A DNA stretch of 64,000 bases. Origin: Corynebacterium sp. p3-SID1145. GTDB lineage: Bacteria > Actinomycetota > Actinomycetes > Mycobacteriales > Mycobacteriaceae. The position numbers were made by a program, and so were the translations under genes. This document shows positions 7,899-16,667 of the stretch, in pieces. The notes below the pieces were generated by a model, which saw only the letters and a list, made by a program, of their open reading frames with translations, was not told where the DNA came from and did not search any database. Each line of letters starts with the position of its first letter. Position 1 is the first letter of the stretch. Location: positions 1 through 64,000 of the forward strand of contig JALXXC010000007.1 in NCBI GenBank assembly GCA_025144245.1, in the 5' to 3' direction.

Positions 7899-8897
7899 TT
7901 GACCACCGCTAAACAATGGGTTCTTGCCTCTCGTCCGGATGGGCCGCCAACCGTCGAGAACCTCCGTTTCGAGGAGGTAGAGCTGCCAGAGCTGTCTGAC
8001 GGCCAGATCCTCGTCGAGAACACCCACGCCAGCGTCGATCCCTATATGCGCGGGCGAATGAACGACGTGGAGTCGTATATCCCGCCATTCCAGATCGACG
8101 AGCCGCTGACGGGCACTGCCGTCGGCAAAGTCGCTGAGTCGCGTTCCGAGAAGTTCAAGGTGGGCGACACGGTGCGTCATTTCGCGGGGTGGCGAACGCA
8201 CGCTGTCCTCGATGAAGGCGAGGCAGAACCGATCAACACGAGCATCGCTCCGGCCGAGGCGTACCTGGGCATCCTCGGCGTGACGGGCCTGACCGCTTAT
8301 GTCGGGTTGACTGCCGTCGGCGAGATGAAGGAAGGCGACGTCGTGTTCATCTCCGGCGCGGCGGGTGCTGTCGGTTCGGCGGCCGGGCAGATTGCCAAGC
8401 ATCTCGGCGCGGCGAAGGTGATCGGTTCGGCAGGTTCCGCCGAGAAGATCGACTACGTGAAGGGGCTCGGTTTCGACGAGGCGTTCAACTACAAGGACGG
8501 CGATGTGAGCGGACAGCTTGCGCAGGCGGCGCCGGACGGCATCGACGTCTATTTCGACAACGTCGGCGGCGACCACCTGGAGGCGGCGATCGATAACGCG
8601 AACACGTTCGGCCGCATCGCCATGTGCGGAGCAATCGCCCAGTACAACGACTCTGAGCCGGCTCCGGGGCCGCGCAATCTCGGCTTGTCGATCGGCAAAT
8701 GCCTCACGCTGCGCGGCTTCGTCGTGGGCAAATACTCCCACCTGGCCAAGGAATTCCAGGAGAAAATCGCTCCGCTCGTCGTCGACGGCGCGATCAGCTA
8801 CGAGACGACCGTGCGAGAGAGCATCGAAAGCATGCCGGGCGCTTTCCTCGAGCTTTTCGACGGAGGCAACACCGGCAAGATGATCGTTAAATTTTAG
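7899..8897 (+). CDS. NADP-dependent medium-chain oxidoreductase (quinone/enone reductase type)
   Basis: 332 residues from TTG 7899, chosen because AAGGAG lies 7 bases upstream; the frame is open to 7866. It is a zinc-independent medium-chain dehydrogenase of the leukotriene B4 12-hydroxydehydrogenase/CurA group. Visible features: VDPYMRGRMND near residue 45, the Rossmann motif ISGAAGAVGSAAGQIAK near residue 150, and YFDNVGGDHLEAAI near 220. These enzymes reduce alpha,beta-unsaturated carbonyls or quinones with NADPH. The next gene, a DJ-1/PfpI protein, begins 9 bases downstream, so the two form an operon; together they suggest reactive-carbonyl or electrophile defence (inference). Confidence 0.9.
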   Translation: MTTAKQWVLASRPDGPPTVENLRFEEVELPELSDGQILVENTHASVDPYMRGRMNDVESYIPPFQIDEPLTGTAVGKVAESRSEKFKVGDTVRHFAGWRTHAVLDEGEAEPINTSIAPAEAYLGILGVTGLTAYVGLTAVGEMKEGDVVFISGAAGAVGSAAGQIAKHLGAAKVIGSAGSAEKIDYVKGLGFDEAFNYKDGDVSGQLAQAAPDGIDVYFDNVGGDHLEAAIDNANTFGRIAMCGAIAQYNDSEPAPGPRNLGLSIGKCLTLRGFVVGKYSHLAKEFQEKIAPLVVDGAISYETTVRESIESMPGAFLELFDGGNTGKMIVKF

Positions 8898-8906
8898 GAG
8901 GACAAC

Positions 8907-9605
8907 ATGACCAAGGTACTTATGGTTGTTTCAGCAGCCGACCACTGGACGCTTAACGACGGAACTACGCACCCAACCGGCTTCTGGGCCGAAGAACTAG
9001 TCACCCCGTACGTTGTCTTCACCGACGCAGGCTGGGAGGTGGACGTGGCGACGCCGGGTGGGCAGGCCCCCACCGTCGACAAGGCCAGCCTCGCTGACGG
9101 CGCTGGCGATGCCGACACGTTGGCAGCGGTGAAAACCAAGCTCGACGAGCTCCAACCGGTGCTGACCAGCCCGCTAAAGCTCGAAGACATCGAGGCCTCC
9201 GACTACGACCTCGTTTTCTACCCCGGCGGGCACGGGCCGATGGAAGATCTCGCGGTGAACGAGATTTCTGCGCGCATCCTCAACCAGCGAATGGCGGACA
9301 GCACTCCTGTGGCCCTTCTCTGCCATGCTCCGGCCGCAGTCCTCGCAACCGAGAATGCACCCGGCGGCTCCCCGTTCGCCGGGCGGATCATGACCGGTTT
9401 CTCCAACGACGAGGAACGCTCCGCCGGTCTCGCCGAGAAGGCGCCGTGGTTACTCGAGGACCGCCTCGTCGACCTCGGCGTGCAGTACAAAAAAGCACCG
9501 GAACCGTGGGCGTCCTACGTCACCGTCGACGACAACCTCTACACCGGGCAGAACCCGTCCTCGTCGCAGGAGCTTGCGGAGCGCCTCGTGAAGGACCTTG
9601 CTTAA
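8907..9605 (+). CDS. DJ-1/PfpI-family protein (Hsp31-like, type 1 glutamine amidotransferase fold)
   Basis: 232 residues, preceded by AGGAGG 6 bases before the ATG. The fold markers are VVSAADHWTLNDGT.. with a conserved Glu near residue 29, FYPGGHGPMEDL at about 104-115, and the nucleophile elbow ALLCHAPAAVL with Cys139-His140. The length and the extended loop fit the Hsp31/YDR533C class, which includes glyoxalase III and holding chaperones. It follows an enone reductase gene at 9 bases. A truncated homologue lacking the Cys lies at 5603-5929. Exact substrate unknown. Confidence 0.9.
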   Translation: MTKVLMVVSAADHWTLNDGTTHPTGFWAEELVTPYVVFTDAGWEVDVATPGGQAPTVDKASLADGAGDADTLAAVKTKLDELQPVLTSPLKLEDIEASDYDLVFYPGGHGPMEDLAVNEISARILNQRMADSTPVALLCHAPAAVLATENAPGGSPFAGRIMTGFSNDEERSAGLAEKAPWLLEDRLVDLGVQYKKAPEPWASYVTVDDNLYTGQNPSSSQELAERLVKDLA

Positions 9606-9643
9606 CAGCAGGCGACGCGACCCGGTAGTTCGGAAAAGGATTG

Positions 9644-9717
9644 TGGGGCCAGCGGGGCTCGAACCCGCGACCAACGGATTATGAGTCCGCGGCTCTAACC
9701 GACTGAGCTATAGCCCC
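9644..9717 (-). tRNA. tRNA with anticodon CAT (Met, or Ile2 with lysidine)
   Basis: On the minus strand a 74-base cloverleaf: acceptor GGGGCTA pairs with TGGCCCC, the D-arm contains AGCTCAG..GGTTAGAGC, the anticodon loop is CTCATAA (anticodon CAT), and the T-arm GCGGG TTCGAGC CCCGC is perfect. The CCA end is not encoded. The variable loop TTGGTC is like the E. coli Ile2 tRNA, so it could be the TilS-modified isoleucine tRNA rather than elongator Met; I cannot settle this by eye. Confidence 0.93.
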
Positions 9718-9869
9718 TCGCTGCACACCGGGGGTTGTGTACCGGCTGCGTCGTCAAAGTATAACTGTGGGCTGTCCGGGCCCGGCAATCCACCCGAGTC
9801 ACTTCTGCGCCGCGGGTTCGCTAAGGTGAAATGGAACTGGCTCGGAGCTCTATAAGGAGGCTGAACACC

Positions 9870-10142
9870 ATGGGACGTTTGACTCAGCTGGCGATTGGTG
9901 CCGCTGCCGGATATGTCATGGGATCAAAAGCCGGGCGCAAGCGCTACCACCAGATCGTGGACACAACCCAGAAGGTGGTCAACTCTCCGCTCACGCGGCA
10001 GGTTGTCCGCTCGACCCGCAAGACGATCGCGAACCAGCTCGACCCGGACCCGCGCATGCGCGAGGTCAAGGATCTCCGCCGGGGCAGCCGCGGCAAGGGC
10101 GGCGAAATCGAGCACACGATTTACGAGCCCGACGAGGACTAG
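9870..10142 (+). CDS. Small YtxH-like/conserved actinobacterial protein
   Basis: 90 residues from ATG 9870, preceded by AAGGAGG at a good distance, so this start is preferred to the ATG at 9831. The N-terminus has a short glycine-rich hydrophobic stretch (LAIGAAAGYVMGSKAGRKRY), as in YtxH-domain proteins, followed by a basic amphipathic region and an acidic tail. The function is unknown. It is convergent with ppx (10149), only 6 bases apart. Confidence 0.75.
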   Translation: MGRLTQLAIGAAAGYVMGSKAGRKRYHQIVDTTQKVVNSPLTRQVVRSTRKTIANQLDPDPRMREVKDLRRGSRGKGGEIEHTIYEPDED

Positions 10143-10148
10143 ACGGAG

Positions 10149-11087
10149 CTAGAGCAAGCCCGCGACGATTCCGTCGAGAATGTCTTTCTCGCTGATGACG
10201 AAGGACTCGGCGGCACCGCCGGTCTCATGCGTGATGGCATCCATGAGCTGTTCGACGACGGTGGAGCCGGAGCCGATGACGTCGGCACGACCGGCGTGCA
10301 TGACGGGATCTTCGAGGCGCTGCGCAGCCGTCTGACGCCGCAGCTGCGCGGTGACATCCCTCATCTCGCCGAATGTGATCTCGGAGCAGTGGATGGCCTC
10401 GGGGTCGTAGGAGTCCAGCCCCTGTGCGATCGCGCTCAGAGTAGTGAAGGTGCCCGCGCAGCCGACGAAGGTATCAGCCTCACCCAACGGCACGACTTCG
10501 AGAGCCGCGGCGATCTGCCCGTCGATGTACTCGCGCGCGGCAGCGGTCTCGGCCTCGGTGGGCGGATCAGTGCGCATGAAGCGTTCGGTGATGCGCACGC
10601 ACCCCATCTGCGTTGAGTATGCGCCGAGAATCTCCTCGGAGGTGCCCACCATGATTTCGGTGGAGCCGCCGCCGAGGTCGATGACGCAGAAGGGTCCGCG
10701 GTCAGCTGTAAGGTCGGCGGTGGCGCCGCGGAAAGACAGGGCAGCTTCCTCCTCGCCGGAAATGACTTCAGCGCTGGCACCGGGCTGGATGCGGCCGAGC
10801 AGTTCCCGGGTCATGCCGAAAAACTCTTCGCGGTTCGCGGCATCACGGGTCGCGGAAGTGGCGACCATGCGGACAGCCTCCACGCCTTCGGCCTCCATGC
10901 GCTCGGCATAAGCGGCAAGGGCATCGCGGGTGCGGGCGATAGCGTCCGGGGTGAAACGGCCTGTGGCATCGACACCCTCACCGAGACGCACAATGGTCAT
11001 CTCGCGGCAGATCTCGCCGGCTTCCGAATCGTGGATGAGCAGGCGGATGGAGTTGGTGCCGCAGTCAACGGCTGCTACGCGGGTCAT
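10149..11087 (-). CDS. ppx: Exopolyphosphatase / Ppx-GppA family
   Basis: 312 residues, the short actinobacterial form of Ppx/GppA (no C-terminal HD domain). The actin-like ATPase phosphate loops are clear: AVDCGTNSIRLLI at residues 6-18 and VIDLGGGSTEIMVG near 140. The family hydrolyses polyphosphate end-wise or pppGpp. Its ATG overlaps the stop of the DUF501 gene by 4 bases (ATGA), so translation is coupled. It is the last gene of the eno - ftsB-like - DUF501 - ppx series, a common corynebacterial arrangement. Confidence 0.93.
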   Translation of the reverse strand: MTRVAAVDCGTNSIRLLIHDSEAGEICREMTIVRLGEGVDATGRFTPDAIARTRDALAAYAERMEAEGVEAVRMVATSATRDAANREEFFGMTRELLGRIQPGASAEVISGEEEAALSFRGATADLTADRGPFCVIDLGGGSTEIMVGTSEEILGAYSTQMGCVRITERFMRTDPPTEAETAAAREYIDGQIAAALEVVPLGEADTFVGCAGTFTTLSAIAQGLDSYDPEAIHCSEITFGEMRDVTAQLRRQTAAQRLEDPVMHAGRADVIGSGSTVVEQLMDAITHETGGAAESFVISEKDILDGIVAGLL

Positions 11088-11641
11088 GCCAGCCCCTCCC
11101 CTGCTTCCTCGAGTGAAATGCCGAGATCCGCGAGTGCCGGCCAGTCAGCGGGAATAGCCGTCCCGCGCAGATTACCGTGCTCGGCGGCGAGAGCGACCGC
11201 CTCCGTGCCGAGGCGCACGCGGCCCGGCCCCTCGGCGAGAGCGTACGCGATCAGGACGTGAAGGCACTTCACACGATCCGGCATGCCGCCACCAGAGAAA
11301 TCAGTGCCAAGGTCCTCGATCGAATTGCGCTTGTCCAGGTAGTGGCGGTGCGCAGCTTCGTAGTCGGCCTTCAGCTTCGTGTCCGAGCCCAACCGGGCTT
11401 CCATCCACTTCATCACCTGGGCGACCTCGAGGCGGGACGCTTCCGCGGTGAGGCGTGGATCGGTGAGGTAGTAGAGGGTGGGGAACGGGGTGCCGTCGTC
11501 AAGCTTGGGTGCAGTCGTGACTACCGCTGGTTTCCTGTCTGGCGTCGTGTACGCGATCTCGAGCACGCCGCGCGGAGTGCGGCCGAGTTGCCGAGCGACG
11601 GTGGCGAGCTCTTCCTCGGTGGGTTTCTGCATGACGCTCAT
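11084..11641 (-). CDS. DUF501 family protein
   Basis: 185 residues from the ATG at 11641 (MSVMQKPTEEE); another ATG at 11632 and a longer open frame to 11752 exist, but the extension is Arg/Pro-rich and is shadow sequence. The family signature is LGRTPRGVLEIAYTTPDRKPAVV near the N-terminus and a cysteine in RVKCLHVLIAYALAEGPG near residue 150. DUF501 has no established function. It lies between the FtsB-like gene and ppx, overlapping ppx by 4 bases. Confidence 0.88.
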   Translation of the reverse strand: MSVMQKPTEEELATVARQLGRTPRGVLEIAYTTPDRKPAVVTTAPKLDDGTPFPTLYYLTDPRLTAEASRLEVAQVMKWMEARLGSDTKLKADYEAAHRHYLDKRNSIEDLGTDFSGGGMPDRVKCLHVLIAYALAEGPGRVRLGTEAVALAAEHGNLRGTAIPADWPALADLGISLEEAGEGLA

Positions 11642-11657
11642 TGTCGCACACGACAGG

Positions 11658-12239
11658 CTACTGCTGTTCGGGGATCTCCTCGGGCGGAGCCGCCTCTTCC
11701 TCCTTGGGAACCTCGCGCAAGGAATTCCAGAGGATCTCGTTCCACGACGCACCCGCGTTAGGGTCCTCCGCGTGCTCGCTCGTGATCGTCGAACCCTCCA
11801 TGCGCGGGTCGATGATGCGCCACGCGGTCTCCCCCGGCTCCACCATGCTGAGCCGGCGACGGGCCTCCTGCTTTGCGTACTCGGGGTCGCTGTAGCGCTC
11901 CAGATCCTCCTGAAGCTGGGCCTTTTCCTCTTGCTTCGCCGCGATCGACTCGTTGAGACGCGCGATCTCGGCCTTGCCCGTGTAATAGTTGCGCAGCGGA
12001 ACTGCGATCGCGACGAGCACGACGAGCACGACCGTGATCAAGACGGCGACACCGACGATGTCGCCTTTGAGCATGTCTGTGCGCGGTCGCTTCTGCTTCC
12101 TCGCGGCGCGCTCGGCATCGCGGCTGGCCACGGGAACCGTCGTGGGGCGACGACGTGAGCCCCCAGCGCGTCCAGGCATGCCGGTGCGCTGGGGGCTGGT
12201 GTCGCTGCGGCGAGCGCCTCGTGCGGAAGAAGTGGCCAT
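11658..12239 (-). CDS. FtsB/DivIC-like septum formation initiator
   Basis: 193 residues: a basic, low-complexity cytoplasmic N-terminus (about 55 residues), one membrane segment (IVGVAVLITVVLVVLVAIAVP), a coiled coil (IARLNESIAAKQEEKAQLQEDLERY) and a conserved DPEYAKQEARRRLSMVEPGE block, then an acidic Pro/Glu tail. This is the architecture of FtsB/DivIC, which joins FtsL and FtsQ in the divisome and links to cell-wall synthesis. It lies immediately downstream of eno, the usual place in actinobacteria. The tail of about 60 residues after the conserved block is long for the family. Confidence 0.88.
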   Translation of the reverse strand: MATSSARGARRSDTSPQRTGMPGRAGGSRRRPTTVPVASRDAERAARKQKRPRTDMLKGDIVGVAVLITVVLVVLVAIAVPLRNYYTGKAEIARLNESIAAKQEEKAQLQEDLERYSDPEYAKQEARRRLSMVEPGETAWRIIDPRMEGSTITSEHAEDPNAGASWNEILWNSLREVPKEEEAAPPEEIPEQQ

Positions 12240-12298
12240 AGTGACTGTGTAGTCTACGTGGCCCCGCTACCCGCGGGCGTAAGGCGCGCTACGCGCCG

Positions 12299-13612
<1,314 letters not shown>

Positions 13613-13783
13613 TCAATTGTTCCAGAAAATCGGCCTGCCGGTCAGAGCCTTCGGCGCCAGTCGGGGCTAACACCTCAGCAAAGACACGTATGCACTATGC
13701 GACACTTCCGCCCCATGCGTTTCACTCTGCTAGGCCTTAGCGCGTTCAAAGACCCCAGCCCGCCCGCCAAGGAAGGACCGACT

Positions 13784-14344
13784 ATGCGTTTCACCCCCGC
13801 CAAAACCGCGGCCGCTGCCGCCGCCCTCGTCGTTTCCGCCGGACTCTTCGCTGCCGCGCCGGCACAGTCCCAGACCGCCAATTTTAAGAACCTCATGAAA
13901 GTCGCCGCGCAGGCCGACACCATCTCCTGCCCCGACCTGAAGAAGCAGCTGGACAAGACCGGCCGCGTGAACGCCAACACCACCCGCACCGACTTGGTGA
14001 ACATGGCCAACGCCGAGCTCGCATCCAAGCCGGCCCTGCGCGCCGCCGCTGGCGGCACCATCAACAAGGTCGCGGACCGCGCCGTCGCGTGCGGCCTGGT
14101 CAAGACCGGCAACGGCGGAAACAACGCGCCGGCCCCGTCCAACCGCCTCCCGGGCGTTCCCGCCCCGGCACGCCCGTGGGCACCGGGACCGGCACTTCCG
14201 GCCAACCCGGTCAACCAGATCGTCAACCAGGCCATCGGCAACCCGGCCCAAATGTCCTCTGCCGCCCAGGCACAGCTCAAGAACCAGATCAACGCATACC
14301 GCGCGCAGGTCAACGCGAACCTGCCGGCTGGCTCCAGCATCTAA
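13784..14344 (+). CDS. Secreted small two-cysteine protein, paralogue A
   Basis: 186 residues from ATG 13784 with AAGGA upstream; the frame extends to 13697 but the extra part has no signal. A classic Sec signal peptide (MRFTPAKTAAAAAALVVSAG..) ends at an APAQSQ site near residue 28. The mature part has a helical domain with two cysteines (ISCPDLKKQL and VACGLVKTG) that probably form a disulfide, then a Pro-rich linker and a Gln/Asn-rich helical tail. The first domain is clearly related to the protein at 15855. I recognise no named family; likely secreted or cell-surface. Confidence 0.85.
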   Translation: MRFTPAKTAAAAAALVVSAGLFAAAPAQSQTANFKNLMKVAAQADTISCPDLKKQLDKTGRVNANTTRTDLVNMANAELASKPALRAAAGGTINKVADRAVACGLVKTGNGGNNAPAPSNRLPGVPAPARPWAPGPALPANPVNQIVNQAIGNPAQMSSAAQAQLKNQINAYRAQVNANLPAGSSI

Positions 14345-14363
14345 GCAGAAAATCTCTTAAAAT

Positions 14364-14400
14364 GAAGGCCTCTCTCCCCTCCCAGGAGAAGGCCTTTTCA
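14364..14400 (+). terminator. Rho-independent terminator
   Basis: AAGGCCTCTC pairs with GAGAAGGCCTT (one bulged A), followed by TTTT, 20 bases after the stop of the secreted-protein gene. It also lies just after the convergent small gene ending at 14417 and could serve both strands. Confidence 0.75.
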
Positions 14401-14416
14401 CGCGGCCAGGAATAAC

Positions 14417-14617
14417 TTATAAAGCGGGCACCCCAGACCCCTCCTCGTCGACAGAGATCATCCACTCAACCCGAAGAGTATCCAGGTCAGCCAAGTAGTC
14501 AGCTTCGACTCCGATTTCGTAAAACTCGTCTAAAACACAGTCCAAGAAGTCATCAAAACTCTCGTTGCTGCACTTCGGCCGCTGGCAACGTTGTTCGATA
14601 GAGATGATGCTTGTCAT
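14417..14617 (-). CDS. Small acidic hypothetical protein
   Basis: 66 residues, strongly acidic, starting MTSIISIEQRCQRPKCS and containing DDFLDCVLDEFYEIGVEAD. The ribosome site is excellent (GGGAGGAGAGGTC before the ATG), which argues that it is translated. A CX4C pair near the N-terminus is the only motif. An upstream frame on the same strand ends at 14614 and overlaps this start by 4 bases. Function unknown. Confidence 0.6.
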   Translation of the reverse strand: MTSIISIEQRCQRPKCSNESFDDFLDCVLDEFYEIGVEADYLADLDTLRVEWMISVDEEGSGVPAL

Positions 14618-14834
14618 GACCTCTCCTCCCAGCAGGTCGCCCTCTTCAACTGCTTCACAAGTTCGCGAGAATAGTTAGGGTTCGAAGACGAAACGTGGAC
14701 AGTCTTATCCAGCCTCGTTTCTCGGCTTCTCGAAGAATCGCTTCAAGTTCTTTTTGAATGCACGGACCGAAGAGGCACTCAGATTCTCCCGACGATTGAG
14801 CCCCGGCAACCGTCCCCAAATCCTCAGGCCAGAC
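14614..14834 (-). pseudogene. Broken small gene upstream of the acidic protein
   Basis: Two adjacent minus-strand frames read like one protein. The upstream part contains ECLFGPCIQKELEAILREAE and loses the frame after KRGW near 14700. The downstream part reads DKTVHVSSSNPNYSRELVKQ and ends TCWEERS at a TGA overlapping the ATG of the next gene (ATGA at 14614-14617). A one-base change would join them. No upstream start codon is visible because a TGA precedes the frame near 14835. Probably a remnant of a two-gene cassette; no family recognised. Confidence 0.4.
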
Positions 14835-14876
14835 TCACCCACCCAGCTCCAAACCTAGCCCCGAGCCAAGCCTTTT

Positions 14877-15695
14877 CTACTTATGCGCCGTCTGGCCAAG
14901 CGCGTAGTTTGCCGCCGCGTCACGCACCCTGATCACGTAATCGTTCGACTGGTTGTACCCGAGAATCGCCTCCTGCCAGTCCTCCGGCGTATCCAGGTCG
15001 CGGCCCCCGGCACACAGCAGATTCGCCGCTCCGAGCGCCGCGTCGTCAATCTGCTGGGGGTCGGCGTAACCGTCGCCGTCCGCGTCCCGGCCGTAGCGCG
15101 CCCAGGACTCGGGAATGAACTGCATCGGCCCGACAGCCCGGTCGTACTCGGCGTCGTTGTCGTGCTCACCACCGTCAGTGTCGGGGACATGCGCGAAACC
15201 ATCGCCATCCAGCGCCGGACCGATGATGGGTGGAGTGGGGCGGCCAGCGTCGTCAAGCCGAGCGCCCGACGCGATCTTGCCGGTGTAGGTGCCGTGGCGC
15301 GTTTCCACCCAGCCGAGCCCCGCGAGCGTGTTCCAGTGCAGGTTGCACCCGGGCCACGCTTGCCGCGCGATGAGTTCCGCGTTGCCGTAAGCCCGCACCG
15401 CCTGCGGTGAGATATCGATGCTTTCCGCGATCGGTGCCGCCCAGTTCGCGAGCTGATCCGCGGTGCGCCCGGGCCCATGCACGTCAATGTCTGGCGGGCT
15501 CACCGCCGCTGCCGGGGGCACATCCGCCGGAACGGGTGCCCGCTTCTTCGTGCTGAGCGGCGCGTCGAGAATGCTGAATAGCCACATCAGCAGCGAAATG
15601 ATCAGCACGATCGCCATCACGATGATCAGCGCTCCCCCGCACCCGCAGCCCGCGGCGTTGCGCGGGCGCCCTGGGTTTCTACGAGACGGGTTCAC
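14877..15695 (-). CDS. Membrane-anchored lytic transglycosylase (SLT/MltB-like)
   Basis: 272 residues: a short basic N-terminus, one membrane anchor (ALIIVMAIVLIISLLMWLFSI, about 22-42), a Pro/Ala linker, then a transglycosylase domain. The catalytic glutamate is probably in LGWVETRHGTY (residue near 130); AVGPMQFIPESW and DPQQIDDAALGAANLLC follow as in MltB-like enzymes, and the C-terminal ILGYNQSNDYVIRV is the substrate-groove motif. It cleaves peptidoglycan glycan strands with anhydro-MurNAc formation, acting outside the membrane. Full length for the actinobacterial form. Confidence 0.9.
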   Translation of the reverse strand: MNPSRRNPGRPRNAAGCGCGGALIIVMAIVLIISLLMWLFSILDAPLSTKKRAPVPADVPPAAAVSPPDIDVHGPGRTADQLANWAAPIAESIDISPQAVRAYGNAELIARQAWPGCNLHWNTLAGLGWVETRHGTYTGKIASGARLDDAGRPTPPIIGPALDGDGFAHVPDTDGGEHDNDAEYDRAVGPMQFIPESWARYGRDADGDGYADPQQIDDAALGAANLLCAGGRDLDTPEDWQEAILGYNQSNDYVIRVRDAAANYALGQTAHK

Positions 15696-15769
15696 GATCG
15701 CTCACTTTACCGCCCGCCCCCGCGGACCCATTCTTCCCCACGGAAATTCGCATTTAAGCCACAACTTTC

Positions 15770-15786
15770 ACTACAGTCACTGTAGT
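15770..15786. promoter_or_regulatory. Palindromic operator candidate
   Basis: ACTACAGT-C-ACTGTAGT is a perfect palindrome with 8-base arms, 69 bases before the start of the secreted-protein gene at 15855 and 75 bases before the divergent transglycosylase start. It resembles TACA-n-TGTA type sites bound by BlaI/CopY-class repressors, but no such regulator gene is in the window. Confidence 0.5.
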
Positions 15787-15854
15787 ATCAACGTTCGTCT
15801 GGAAAACCAGATCCGCGCATCCCCATGCAAACAGCCCGAAAGGACTCCCCCACC

Positions 15855-16295
15855 ATGCGTTTCCGCACCGCTGCCATCGCCACCGCACTGGCCGCCGTCG
15901 CCACCACCGGCGTCATCTCCTCCAACCAAGCCGACGCACAGAACAACACCCTCGCCCTCGTCAGCGCCCTCAACGGCAACATCGCCAACCTCGACTGCAA
16001 CAGCGTGGGCACCCTACTGCGCGGCGCCAAGCTCGTCGGCCAGGACACCACCCGCTCCCAGCTGACCGCCACCCTCAACAGCAAGATCGGCACCGACCCG
16101 GCCTTCGCCCTCCTCGGCGCCCCCACCGTCAACGCCATTGGCAACCGCGCCCTCCAGTGCGGCGTGGTCAAGCCCGACCCCGTCACCCCGCAGTCCCAGG
16201 CCATCGACTTCGCCTCGGAGCTCTCCTCCCAGGCCGGCCTGCCCGAGCTGCGCAACGTGCTGCCGGCTATCGCGCCGAACGTGAGCCGCTTCTAA
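15855..16295 (+). CDS. Secreted small two-cysteine protein, paralogue B
   Basis: 146 residues from ATG 15855 with GAAAGGA upstream; an ATG at 15825 is possible but would spoil the signal peptide. The signal peptide is MRFRTAAIATALAAVATTG.. with cleavage probably after ADA near residue 28. The mature domain (N..L....LDCNSVGTLL.. to NRALQCGVVKPD) lines up with paralogue A at 13784: same spacing of cysteines, same TR..LT..LN segment and same NRA..CG.VK end. It lacks the Pro-rich tail of A. Unknown function, likely exported. Confidence 0.85.
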   Translation: MRFRTAAIATALAAVATTGVISSNQADAQNNTLALVSALNGNIANLDCNSVGTLLRGAKLVGQDTTRSQLTATLNSKIGTDPAFALLGAPTVNAIGNRALQCGVVKPDPVTPQSQAIDFASELSSQAGLPELRNVLPAIAPNVSRF

Positions 16296-16391
16296 GGCGC
16301 TTGCTAAACGGCGTAGGCGCTGACCCGCAATTGGGCCAACTTCATCCCATCATTCGAAGAATCGGAGGCAGTAAAGAGAGGGCCCCGCCCC

Positions 16392-16640
16392 CTAAGCGGT
16401 GAAGCACGGATTTCCATCCTTACTCGGGCCTACCTCACCGTTGATTAGATCCATCCCTTCAAGCACTTTGGTTATGACCTGGTTCAGAGTTTGCCGCGGA
16501 CCATCAGGTACAAGTCGTGAACGATCCCTGAAAAACCGCACTTTTTTAGATTTCCTGATTACCGGAGCGGGCTCGATAACTTCAAGGCGTATCCCAAACT
16601 TAACCATGACCGTCAGCGGCTCCTGCCAAGCCCCTTCCAC
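16392..16640 (-). CDS. Small hypothetical protein, possibly a truncated remnant
   Basis: An 82-codon minus-strand frame starting with GTG and no obvious ribosome site; the alternative ATG at 16607 has AGGAG rather far upstream. The sequence (PLTVMVKFGIRLEVIEPAP.. RQTLNQVITKVLEGMDLING) looks protein-like and the region is less GC-rich than its neighbours. The open frame continues upstream past the GTG with GLFDRSVVEG, so the true N-terminus may have been lost. Function unknown. Confidence 0.4.
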   Translation of the reverse strand: MEGAWQEPLTVMVKFGIRLEVIEPAPVIRKSKKVRFFRDRSRLVPDGPRQTLNQVITKVLEGMDLINGEVGPSKDGNPCFTA

Positions 16641-16667
16641 GACCGAGCGGTCGAACAGGCCCCTCTA

